Source: Actinernus sp. WN-2022 (taxonomy: Eukaryota > Cnidaria > Anthozoa > Actiniaria > Actinernidae). From it: a DNA stretch of 64,000 bases. A program made the translations under genes and the position numbers. The notes below the pieces were generated by a model. The model saw only the letters and a list, made by a program, of their open reading frames with translations. It ran no database searches and was not told the DNA's origin. Below are positions 1 to 9,431 of this stretch, one piece after another. Numbering within the stretch: position 1 is the first letter of the stretch; each line of letters starts with the position of its first letter. The stretch spans positions 1,690,660 to 1,754,659 of the forward strand of contig JAOWCC010000577.1 in assembly GCA_030867875.1 (NCBI GenBank). The letters run 5' to 3'.

Positions 1-3000
1 AGGGTCACGGTCCTGGTAAAGGGGTCTATCCCCGCCACTTTCATCATGATTGTCCGGAATGCCAAACAGGCCCGTTGCAAGATGGCCACATCCCGATGGC
101 AATAGAGGGCCAACTCTTTCTGGAAGTCGAAGACCCCGCCACGGGCCCGTTCGGTCGCATGCCAGGCCACCAGTTCTTCTTTGCCTTGCGGACTCAACGA
201 CTCCGGTTCGTAATAATGTAGGGCGGGGAGCGGACCCACGTACTGCTGATGTTCTGGCGTATTAAAAAAGATGGGAAAATCCAGCTTGTTGAGGTTTTCG
301 GCGTGGAACCCAAACGTGACGGGAAATTGTTTGAGGGCCAGCGGGATGAAGAGCAACGAGTCTTTGATCACCAGCTTGTAGTCGGGGATGGTCACCACCA
401 TAGCCTTGCCGCCGCGGAAGAGCACTTTCGGTTTTATGGCATTCTTGAAGATGTATTCCAGGATGGGGTACGAGTCGTACCCCATGGCGTTGTGGGCCAG
501 GCACACGTAATTTTTGTGATTCCCCGAGAAGAGCCAGTCGCAGAATTGGGTGAGGGCCGTGAGGCCTCGGAACTCTACTTTCCGTGGACCGCATTGAGTG
601 CAGGTGGGTAAATCTGACGTCACACAGAGATCGCACACTTTCGAGACCCCCGCAAAGTTGACCACGTGCTGCGCTTCCAGGGGCATGGCTTCAAAGTCAA
701 AGAACAGGTACCGGAACTTGTCTCCCTCGTCTTCCGCGGCGGCTCTCTCTGTCTCCTCTTCTTCCGCCAGGAGGGCCGCGTAGGCATCTTCTTCATCTTC
801 TTCTTCTTCTTCTCCCCCTCCCCCACCTCCTCCTCCTGGGGCTAGGCGCGAGAGTTTCTGGTCCGCCACTTGCATGGTGCACAAGTGGTCCGGGGGGACA
901 ATAGCTTGGCAACTCCGGCAACGGTATTCTCCGCACACGTGGACTCCGGCCAGGCCCCGTGCCAGATGGTCCACCATCACCCCACATTGGGTACAACGCG
1001 TGTACCGTTCGCACTGGCTCCATGTTCTGGTGGTGAGGCTCCCATGCCCCGTCCGGTGGGGGAGATGACGGCGGTGGTTCTCGAAGCACTCCCCACTCTT
1101 GAACCAACGACGGCACAGGTCACATTTTCTCCAAGAAAATTTATCCCCAGGGGCGAGGGGAGAGCAATCCTTGACCCCACAACAGCCACAGGTCGTGTCA
1201 CAAACGTGTTTTCTAGGGTCGTTGTAGGTCTTCTGGCAGAGGGGGCAGAAGTATTTGGCATTCAGGAGACCCCTCATGTTGTTGATGACGTCATAGTGGT
1301 TGTTCTCAGTTTGGTAGAGGTACACGCGGTAGCGGGCCTCAGGGAGGTGACCCGAGTAGATAATACTATTCATGTGCTCTCGGGAGACCAGATTCACTTC
1401 TACCCCTTGGTCTGCCAAATAGGTTTGGAATCGTTTGAGCTCCGGGATCCCACAGCGTCGAAGAGGGACGCCTGCTTGGTTGTGGAGCTTCAAGGCTAGA
1501 GTCCGTTGTCGGGGTTTCCCTCGCCTTATTTCGTGGTAAAGAGGATGGTTCTGCACCTTGGCCAGGGCCGTGACCAATCCTCTGGCCATGCATAATTCAT
1601 CATCATTGCATATCCTCACGATGCTTCGTTTTATTTTTCTGAATTTTTCCAAGTCGGTCGTACAGCAACGGGGTGGACGTGCTCCTCCCGCTCTGGGTAT
1701 TTTCACATGAAACACATGGATGTGGAAACGGCCCCGCAGTAGGAATTCTTCATTGGATTGGGTGATCTCTCCAATTCTAGCCATGATTAGGGCGGGGGTG
1801 AGGGTGGACCTCATCAGGTAGGGAAAAGACAACGGGTAGTCCAGATGCGGAGCGTCTAGGGTCAGGCGTACTCTGTCTTGCGGCTCTGCATCCCCTAGAG
1901 TGGTCTCCAGGACCCTCTCTAGTGCGACCGTGACGTCTTGAAGGGCCTGTCCATAAAAAATAATACATAAAATAAATAAAATAAAATAAATAATACATAA
2001 ATAAATTTAAAAAATTAAATATTAAAAAATTAAAAAATATTTTTTATTTTATTAAAATTTACAAAAAATTAAATTTACAAAAATTAAAATAAAAAATTAA
2101 AAATAAAAAAGCGTAGCCCGGCTAGAGAAGATCAAGAAGAAAAAGAAAAAAGAAAAAAGAAAAGAAAAAATTGGATTTCCTCACGGGGACTCGAACCCGT
2201 GCGCTTGGCGCTTGAACGCCTGCTTCTTACCACAGGAGATTTAACGCTACGCGCCACCTCGCCGCGCGCTGTGACGTCATGCCAAAATAGTGTAGTCAAT
2301 CCTTACCTCGGGCAGAGTCGCGCGGGATCGCGTCCTTATGTTTAGTTCGTAGTCCTTGCAGGTCGTCTTGAATTTTTTACACGCTCTGGTCCGGGTTTGT
2401 AGGAGTTCAAAGACTGCCTCCTCTTCTTCCTCCTCTTCCTCCTCTTCCTCCACGGCATCGGCGGTGGCGCTGGGTTTTTTCCTTTTTCCTCCTCCCTGTT
2501 GTTCGCTCACTCGTTTACCGTCGGGAAACAAGGCGTGGAGACATTTCTCCGGCTCGAAATCGTCCTCGTTGGCCTCCTCCTCGTGGTCCTCCTCGTTGTC
2601 CTCCTCGTTGTCCTCCTCGTGATTCTCCTCGTGGTCTTTCCTCTTGGGGGGCTTGGGACCGAATTTTCCCCACGAGAGGTTGAGGGACCGTTTTGTCCAA
2701 TAGTTTGAATGAAATAAACTTTTCGGGTCCGTCACTTCCGGACGCACGGCGGGGAGGTTCAGCGCCTCGACGGCTTTTTCTATTTGCTCCTCGGTGGTAG
2801 CGGTCTCTAGAGCCTCCATCTCGGGAAATGTAAACGGTTCTTGCGAGGAGGAGGAGGCCACCCCCGGGGGGAAATCCACATCCTCCAGGAAGGCAAACAA
2901 ATCCTCGGCGTTGTACCACGGATTAATTTCTTCGAACGTGAACTCGTCCTCTGGGTCTCCCCCTGGGTCTCCCATCGGTTCTCCTACTGGTTCTCCCACT

Positions 3001-3164
3001 GGTTCTCCCACTGGTTCTCCCACTGGTTCTCCCACTGGTTCTCCCCCCGGGGAGGGATGAGTCGGCGCCTGACGGGTTACGGCATAGGGATTGTCCTCTT
3101 TTTCATCTTCGAGGGTGAGGGTAACTGGGTTGCCTTCTTCATCTAGATAACTCCAAGAATCCAT
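1..3164 (-). CDS. Polinton/adintovirus-type DNA polymerase B, spliced, 3' part beyond the left edge
   Basis: Protein-primed family B DNA polymerase that would replicate a Polinton-like element. Two exons fit: 3164-2307 (ATG at 3164, donor GTAAGG after codons ending LPE) and 1946 down to the window edge (acceptor GACAG), joined in phase 0. Exon 1 encodes a very acidic region with about seven EPVG/EPMG-type repeats, a Glu/Asp/Asn/His run and a 12-Glu tract. Exon 2 holds a long N-terminal region, then zinc-binding Cys pairs (CPLC, CGCC, CDLC, CTQC), a Gly/Glu linker, and the 3'-5' exonuclease: Exo I as FFDFEAM near 690-720, Exo II as HNAMGYDSYP near 470-500, Exo III as YCHRDVAIL near 90. The polymerase motifs lie outside the window. 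The visible exonuclease part shows no stop. Family assignment is from these motifs; it clearly differs from the second PolB in this window. Confidence 0.85.
1947..2172. other. AT-rich low-complexity part of the PolB intron
   Basis: About 150 bases of almost pure A/T (AAATAAAAT-type runs) followed by an A/G-rich tract. It serves as the 3' part of the intron between the two polymerase exons. No coding signal was seen. Confidence 0.8.
2173..2263 (-). ncRNA. tRNA-Leu-like sequence inside the PolB intron
   Basis: Read on the minus strand, this has a box A-like GTGGCGCGTAGCG start, a near-normal anticodon arm with AAG (Leu) in the loop, a long variable arm (GGCG loop CGCC, typical of class II tRNAs) and a canonical box B (GGTTCGAGTCC) in a T arm. 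The anticodon loop and T arm are each one base off standard, and no paired acceptor stem is visible, so it is not a normal tRNA gene. It lies wholly in the 1947-2306 intron of the polymerase gene, in the same orientation. It may be a degenerate tRNA, a SINE head, or a pol III small RNA of the element comparable in position-style to adenovirus VA RNAs. The last is inference. Confidence 0.5.
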
Positions 3165-4009
3165 CGTGCTCACACTAACCCAAATCAAAATTCATCGCTC
3201 GCTTTTATGGCTTTTACTCTGCTCTCTGATTGGTGCCTTTTTCTCGGCCGGTGATTGGTTCCTTTAGAAAGAACACGGCTTGTGAGTGGTGGAATTCGAT
3301 CCGTTTTTTGTTCGACTGGATCCCCTGGGGTCTAAGAAGCCTCTGAAAAACATCTCCCCTTACCCCTTGTTCTTCAAAAATTGTCTCACCCCCACCCCCG
3401 GGAGCCCTTCTTCCTTCCTTCGTTGAACCGTAATCACTTTGCATTCTCTAAACACCTTTTCTGATCTCCTTTGATCCTCTAAGCTAGAACCCCTCGACAA
3501 ACGTACCCAGCTACGTAAACAAAAACTAGTCCAACCGGTTTATCCCAGTTTAGGAGGCTCTTGTGAATGAGATTTTGTAAGGCAAAGACGCGCGGCTCCT
3601 GATTGGTGGAAAACTAGTCTAACCGGTTTATCCCAGTTTAGATTTTCGTGAATGAAAGTGGCGTTATGCAAAGGCGCGCGCTCTCGATGCCTGATTCAGC
3701 GTGTACGAGGTTTTGACAATAAAGGAAGCCTTTCCCGGATCGCCGAAGACGAAAAAAATAGCGGAAAAATTAGAAACCCTGGCTGGCTAATTCCAGCAAA
3801 AAATTCAGACCCTTTCAGGACTGTTTTGGGGGTGAATTTTGAGAGTCAAAAACCAAAAATCCACTGAAAACGAATTCGAGTCAATTTCGGATTGAATGAC
3901 CCCGCCAATCATAGCGCTCGCTTCGCTTAGCGACCCAATCGTAGGCCGAGCTTAATGCTCCAATCACAGCACATCCTTTGCCTGCATAAATACATGCCCC
4001 AAAACTAAC
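3165..4009. promoter_or_regulatory. divergent promoter region of the first Polinton-like element
   Basis: Lies between the minus-strand polymerase gene and the plus-strand leader exons. A minus-strand TATA-like CATAAAAGC sits about 40-50 bases before the polymerase ATG. A plus-strand GCATAAATAC near 3983 precedes the first leader exon by about 30 bases. Several CCAAT/ATTGG boxes occur (for example 3227, 3252, 3903 and 3960). A 30-bp direct repeat (ACTAGTCYAACCGGTTTATC and following bases) occurs at about 3524 and 3614. No convincing ORF; a 71-codon ORF at 3652 has no recognisable feature. Confidence 0.6.
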
Positions 4010-5195
4010 TTCGGCACAGTTGAATCAGCCACTCAACCGGTAAGTTTGCACAAAATTTTCTCTTGGAATTCAACCTGAGGCCTTGTATTTTCTCTTGGAA
4101 TTCAACCTGATTCCTTACTAATCTTTTCTTTTTTGTTTTTTCCTTTTTATTTCCTCAGTCAAACAACAACAAGACAAACACCCCGAACAAGAACAAGGTG
4201 AGTTTTACACAAAATTCTCTCTGGAAATTCAACCTAGGGATTTACTAATCTTTTCTTCTTTTGTTTTTTCCTTTTTATTTCTACAGACAAAACAACAACG
4301 ACGCTATGGCTGTCCAACGGCCTATTCGAGAGATTGAGGTACTATCCTGCTGACTTTCTTTTTGCCTAGGAATACCGTCGCTAATCTTTCTTTTGTTTTT
4401 TTCTAGAATATCCGAGGCGTACTAATCCCCAACCTGGCTCAAGTAAGTTGTTGTTGTTGATGTTCTCCCACCTCCCTAAAACAGTGTTAACGTTCGGTCG
4501 CTGCTTCACAGAGCCGTTCATTTTATTGGCAAAATTTCCCCATTCAGTAAAAGTTTTGATTAATTTTTATAGGCTTTTCTCGAGGGCCCCACCGGTGGGG
4601 GATCTCCGCTCTTGTCAGAGCGCCTCTAGCGAACTAATTTCTCTAAACCATTATTCGTTTTTTTCTTAATTTTCTTTTTAAAAAGTTTTTCTTTTCCGAA
4701 CAGACTTTTCTACCGGTCACAACGGACTTGACTGCCTACCACTATCTGCACCATGCCCTTTTTTTGAGACAGTTTGGCTTGCCATTGGAAATAATATCAA
4801 GGATTGGGGCATACGTATGCGGGCAGCAGCGGGCTGACAAGAGGAAGATCAAACACAGAAAATTATTTTTCCCCACACTTTTAATGGTTACTTGTTTAAG
4901 TGTTTGGGACTTTAAATCCGTCTATTGTTGGGACGCTAGTTACCAGGAGCTCCCCCATAATAAGCGATTTTTGGGGATGGACCCTGTCACGGCGGCTATG
5001 TTTATTGAGCCGTTAACGGAATTTTCCTTCCGCTGGTGCCAAAAGTGCCATTCAAACACAACCGTTTGCCAGCGCCACTGCAACGTGGGCATTATTTATA
5101 GACGCTGCCCTCACCACCCCATTTATTCTCAAGTGGATCACGAGGGGTGGGGAAGATTTCAGTGGCGTACACTTTTCTTTCACATCGAGTGCTAA
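4010..5195 (+). CDS. spliced leader plus terminal exon C: cysteine/histidine-rich unknown protein
   Basis: Exons inferred from consensus sites: about 4010-4039 and 4159-4197 (non-coding), 4287-4338 (ATG at 4306, 11 codons), 4407-4442 (12 codons) and terminal exon 4704-5195. All coding junctions are phase 0. The predicted product is about 186 residues. It starts MAVQRPIREIE and has a Cys/His-rich C-terminal half (WCQKCHS, VCQRHC, RRCPHH) that could bind zinc. No donor is seen between this exon and the next two acceptors, so exons C, D and E look like alternative 3' ends of one leader. No family is recognised. Its place opposite the polymerase and behind its own TATA box suggests an early or regulatory gene of the element (inference). 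Confidence 0.6.
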
Positions 5196-5217
5196 ATGCC
5201 AATTATGTTTTTTCTAG

Positions 5218-5502
5218 TGTGTAAACTGTGGCCATTATCCAGAGCAACAGCAGCAATTACCGCCTATGCCTTGCTGCGGAGAAACTATATGTCCCTCGTG
5301 TTTTGTGGGGTTATTGAAACCTGGGTTGAGAAAAGATGGACACCCCGAATGCTTTTACTGTGCCACGAGGATGAGGCACGAGTTCTATGTTAGGTCAGGA
5401 TCTATTATCATTTTTCGACATGGTATCACCTTTGGGTGCCTAACTTTGCCCTTAAAAAAAATATTCAATCGACGTTATGATCTTGTTTTCCCTCCTCGAT
5501 AA
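5218..5502 (+). CDS. alternative terminal exon D: RING-like zinc-binding protein
   Basis: Acceptor TTTTTTCTAG at 5208-5217 opens a phase-0 exon of 94 codons that joins in frame to the donor at 4443. Product with leader is about 117 residues. Cysteine order is CVNC, then CCGETICPSC, then CFYC, which is RING-like though short of a full eight-ligand set on sight. The C-terminal half (HEFYVRSGS, FRHGITFG, LVF) is shared with the following exon. RING proteins of DNA viruses often act as ubiquitin ligases against host restriction factors; that role here is inference. The reading frame has no ATG of its own near its start, which supports use as a spliced exon. Confidence 0.6.
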   Translation, partial: CVNCGHYPEQQQQLPPMPCCGETICPSCFVGLLKPGLRKDGHPECFYCATRMRHEFYVRSGSIIIFRHGITFGCLTLPLKKIFNRRYDLVFPPR

Positions 5503-5579
5503 AAGTTTACGCCATTGAAATTTTCCTGAAGTTCCTCCCGTGGCATAAATTAGACCTAAATTTTATTTTTCATTTCTAG

Positions 5580-5849
5580 TGTTCTAGATGTAAGACACTA
5601 CGGGGAGACATGTTACCCCCGCTACCCTGTTGCTGGAGAACGGTGTGTGCCGCATGTTTAATAGCCAGGATATCTAAATTTCTGAGCAAAGATGAAGTAC
5701 CGCGTTGCTGTTTTTGCCGGGTAAAATACTACCATGAATTCTACATAAAAGCGGGAAGCTTAATTCTCTTCCACCACGGGACCGTTTTCGGTATTATTGT
5801 TTTACCCATTGATTATAAATACCATCACCATTATGGATTAGTTTTTTAA
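5580..5849 (+). CDS. alternative terminal exon E: RING-like paralogue of exon D
   Basis: Acceptor CATTTCTAG at 5571-5579 opens a phase-0 exon of 89 codons; with the shared leader about 112 residues. It is clearly paralogous to the exon at 5218: CSRC, PCCWRTVCAAC, CCFC, then HEFYIKAGS, FHHGTVFG and a final LVF. Neighbouring exons D and E therefore arose by tandem duplication and have diverged strongly. A TAA ends it, followed by AT-rich repeats. Function unknown beyond probable zinc binding. Confidence 0.6.
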   Translation, partial: CSRCKTLRGDMLPPLPCCWRTVCAACLIARISKFLSKDEVPRCCFCRVKYYHEFYIKAGSLILFHHGTVFGIIVLPIDYKYHHHYGLVF

Positions 5850-5904
5850 AAAAAAATTATGCCACGGGAAGATCTTCTCTTTTTTATAAATTTTAAAAAC
5901 TTAT

Positions 5905-6535
5905 TAGGGCCATTAGACCACTTTCAAAATTACATAAATATTAGGGCGATTAGCCCACCTTTTTCTATTACATAAATATTAGGGCGATTAGCCCCATTTT
6001 CAGAAATTTTAACACTACTAGGGCGATTAGTCCCACTTTTTCATAAATACTAGGACGATTAGTCCACTTTTTCTGCACGGATATTTTCAATCTTTCGAAT
6101 GGGCCGGAGGGCCTGTATATATGTATATATTTTTTATATTTCTATCATTTTATCTTTTGGTTGAAAAGACACCTTTAATTATTATTAATTATTTTCAATA
6201 CATACTTGTATTATTTAATTAATTTGGTGAGCCTGAAATGGGGCACCGCCTTTGTAAAATTAATTTTAAAACAAGGCACCCCATTTTCAGAAATTTTAAC
6301 ACTACTAGGGCGATTAGCCCCACTTTTTCATAAATACTAGGACGATTAGTCCACTTTTTCTGCACGGATATTTTCAATCTTTCGAATGGGCCGGAGGGCC
6401 TGTATATATGTATATATTTTTTATATTTCTATCATTTTATCTTTTGGTTGAAAAGACACCTTTAATTATTATTAATTATTTTCAATACATACTTGTATTA
6501 TTTAATTAATTTGGTGAGCCTGAAATGGGCCACCG
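5905..6535. repeat. short TAGGGCGATTAG repeats plus a 288-bp tandem duplication
   Basis: From 5905 to 6075 a motif close to TAGGGCGATTAGTCCAC recurs about six times at 30-40 bp spacing with TTACATAAATA between copies. A block of about 248 bp starting at CCCATTTTCAGAAATTTTAAC is then present twice, about 5995-6240 and 6283-6530, nearly identical. The near identity implies a recent duplication. No coding sequence seen. Confidence 0.85.
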
Positions 6536-6612
6536 CCTTTGTAAAATTTAATTTTAAAAACAAGGCAAACAAAGTTGTTTTTACTCAAACAAAAGTCTCT
6601 TTTATTGTCTCC

Positions 6613-6733
6613 AATTACATAGTGGTTGAATCCCATAAGGCCACAAAGTAGCTTAGGACATAGTGGTTGAATCCCATAAGACCACAAGGTAGCTTAGGAC
6701 ATAGTGGTTGAATCCCATAAGGCCACAAGGTAT
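6613..6733. repeat. three tandem copies of a 41-bp unit
   Basis: Unit contains CATAGTGGTTGAATCCCATA followed by AGGCCACAAGGTAGCTTAGG. Three consecutive near-identical copies. No coding evidence. Confidence 0.85.
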
Positions 6734-7330
6734 AGGGTTGCTTCCGATCACCAGGGTAAAATCCCGGGTATCCGGTTTGTCCCCAAAATCTAGGTCTTCT
6801 TGGTTCCGTATGGGTTCGGTACTTGGCTCGGACCAAAATGTCTATAGGGGGTGGGGAGGGTGGGGGACCCTCGGTCATTGATCCAGTAGGGAGTCTGGAC
6901 TCCCCACATTCCCCGCCCGTGGGGACTCCCGGGGGGGACCCCCCTGGGGACCTCCCGCCGACCAATCCCCGGCCTGGGTTGGGTCTCGCCCGACGCCCCG
7001 CCGAGCCCCTCCTCCCGAACGCCCGACACGGCCCGACCACTCCCAGGCCTGGCTTGGGCCGCCAAACACCTCTTTACCCCTGGCGGCGGCTCCACTTCCG
7101 GTCCAGCCTCGCTTGGGGGACAGGGTTTGGCGGCGCCTGTGACGTCATTCTAAGCCTACACGGACGACCAATCCCAAGCCTGGCTTTGGCCGCCAAACAG
7201 ACGGCGCCACGTGCTGTGACGTCATTTTGGGACGCCACGTGCGTAATGGCGTCGTTTTAGGCCACGCCCCCCGTCTAGGCCAATCAGGAGCCAGGGATTG
7301 GACCTAAGGTGACTACTTTAACTACTGAGG
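6734..7330. other. GC-rich non-coding stretch with CRE-type sites
   Basis: Strongly GC-rich compared with its surroundings, with two TGACGTCA palindromes (7140-7147 and 7217-7224), E-box CACGTG sites and CCAAT boxes. ORFs exist on both strands but are compositional (Pro/Gly/Arg-rich) and match nothing recognisable. It may be the terminal or promoter region of the first element; no terminal inverted repeat could be paired because the other end is outside the window. Confidence 0.4.
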
Positions 7331-8477
7331 GGGATGAAAAACTCCTAAATCACTCTAAAATGGTTCCAAGTAAGGAACAACCACAAAGGAAACAACATGA
7401 AAGCGAAAGGTACATGTATGTTTATTCATACATTGTATGGCAATTTGAAAGCCGGGATTTATAAAACCCTATACTAGCCTATACATATCTTCTATTTTCA
7501 CAAACCTGCATAGATTGGGCTACCGTTGAATCGTAGTTTTATTTCACAACATAGTCGTTGACTACTGATAATGTTATGAACAATGTAGCTGATGTAGAGC
7601 CGAAAATGTGTTGTTTTCGGTGCAGTATAATAATAATGCTGACCTTTATCGTTTTCTGATTTTGAATTAATTACGCGAATTACGTACATTCAGTTTAGGA
7701 GTTTCTTGAAAACGGTTAAGCCACAGGCAGCCCAGGCTACAGGTTTGTGGCAGTCATGTGGCTATTACATACTTCATTCGTAGTAATTTAGAAATCGTTT
7801 TGAATGTACGAATAAACCTATTTGCTTCCACGCTGTTTCTTGTGTTATTTCTTCATTTGGGGGCGTTTTGGGGTATTTTGCTATCCTCCACAACTCTCTC
7901 TCTAAGCGAAGCTTACGAGTTACATGTACGTAGTCAAGACACGTAACTTATCGTATTAAAGTCATAACGCTTTTTAGCTACCCGAAAGTAGCGGCCCCTT
8001 AGTCATGCTAAATCCGAATGGGAGCCGTTACTTTCGAAATTCTACGGTATATTATCTTACATTTGTCAAAGTAATGTTTACCTGAACGACATTTGATACG
8101 AACATTTCCTCAAGGGAGTCGTCTGAAACCCGTATTGCTGATACATTGATATGTTTCTCCCTACAGTATCTTCTTATGCTTCTACAACTTAATCCATGTG
8201 CTTCTGTTTGTCATAAGAATACACAGTTTTTCTAAAATGTATCTCAGTTATTTATAACGACTAACGTACTGAAATATGAAGTTTAAAACTCCGACCCCCC
8301 CCCCCCCCCCCTCACACAAAAACCGGAACTAGGTTGGGGTTTGATTTGAAAAAGACATAGACATGTCAGTTTTGTCTTGGATACTAGAATGACCCTAGCA
8401 CTAAGGATCATCCTAGCAGCTGTTGCTTGTGTGCAGAGATTCCTGAGTTTCCTGTCTCTCCCTCTTCCAGACAATTT
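7331..8477. other. no gene recognised
   Basis: AT-rich sequence without a supported ORF, RNA gene or clear repeat, apart from a poly-C tract near 8297-8313. Confidence 0.6.
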
Positions 8478-8704
8478 GGCTCTAGAATAGACCCTATCAT
8501 AAGTCCTGGTGACTTGCATGTCAGTGAAACAATGCCGTTAATTTGCTATGCTATGCATTGTTTCACTGAACATTCGTTCAGTGCATTTCATGATCACACA
8601 TCTCCCTGCAGGGGCTTCAATTTCAACATTTCAGAGGACCTACCAGCCTCGTTGACATGCAAGTCACCAGGACTTATGCATAGGGAGAACTATATTCTAG
8701 AGCC
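8478..8704. mobile_element. MITE-like inverted repeat element
   Basis: Ends are inverted copies: GGCTCTAGAATA at the left and TATTCTAGAGCC at the right. Inside them is a better inverted pair, ATAAGTCCTGGTGACTTGCA (about 8496) with its complement near 8660-8680. Total 227 bp, no coding capacity. Immediately followed by a poly-G tract of about 30 bases. Target duplication not resolved. Confidence 0.7.
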
Positions 8705-9208
8705 CAAGGGGGGGGGGGGGGGGGGGGGGGGGGGGGAGGGGTTGATATTTCGATTTGATTGGTACATAAAGGGAAACAAAACCCACCAAAATATTCTACC
8801 TGTGTCCGCGATTTAGTTTTTTATACTTGGGTGATTTTGATGGCCGCATCGTGAATGAATCTTTATTTAAAACACAGAATCTCTTCAAGTTATACTTGGT
8901 TTCCAAGAGAACCGTTACAATAAGTTAATAGTATTTAAACGGTTGGACTAATAATATAATTACAAATCTTATGTTAAATATATGCATTAAAAATATATTA
9001 TAAACAGTCCATGAGTCCACAAATATCTATATTTTGGAGCTCCGTTCGAAGTATGGTTAAACTGTTTGCCTCTTTTGTAAAACTGGGCAAAGAGTTCCAA
9101 ATTTTGGCCCCATTGCTTCAGTGCCCCAGTGCTTCTGTTCGAGCATCGTGTGAGTTGACCTGGGCGGTAGGGATCATCGGCTGGTAAACCAAGGATATCT
9201 TTGACCCT
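8705..9208. other. poly-G tract and unassigned sequence
   Basis: Starts with about 30 G residues interrupted once, then AT-rich sequence. A minus-strand ORF (9238-8987) crosses into the LTR of the BEL element and has no recognisable features, so it is not annotated. Confidence 0.5.
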
Positions 9209-9396
9209 TGTTGTAAATAATGTTGCAGGAAAAATCACGTGACACTAGACCGCATGGTCAGTGACGTCAGAGATCCGTGAGAGAGGGAAGACGGAATTTC
9301 TCACGACTTAGAGTCAGAGTTATAGTTTTGTATTGTTGAGTACGGAATCACATTAAACAACCAGTTTATTATTGAGTACAGATTCAGATTATTACA
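9209..9396 (+). repeat. 5' LTR of the BEL/Pao element
   Basis: 188 bp, TG..CA ends. Contains a TGACGTCA (CRE-type) site at 9262-9269, and lacks a 13-base segment present in the 3' LTR after CAGAGATC. Confidence 0.95.
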
Positions 9397-9431
9397 TGGT
9401 CCTTCGAGCCGAATAGAAGTGAGTGAAGAAA

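Noticed and set aside
870..1499. 209-codon plus-strand ORF
   Set aside because: Antisense to the polymerase exon; the minus-strand reading has zinc and exonuclease motifs, the plus-strand one has none.
2356..3146. Plus-strand Ser- or Leu/Val-rich ORFs
   Set aside because: Translations of the acidic and EPVG-repeat coding sequence on the opposite strand.
3652..3867. 71-codon ORF in the divergent promoter
   Set aside because: No recognisable motif, lies over promoter repeats and has no supporting splice or start context.
6615..7260. Overlapping Pro/Gly/Arg-rich ORFs on both strands
   Set aside because: GC-rich composition keeps several frames open; partly tandem-repeat translation; no motif.
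9160..9238. Minus-strand ORF running into the BEL LTR as a host gene end
   Set aside because: Start lies inside the LTR and the peptide has no recognisable features.
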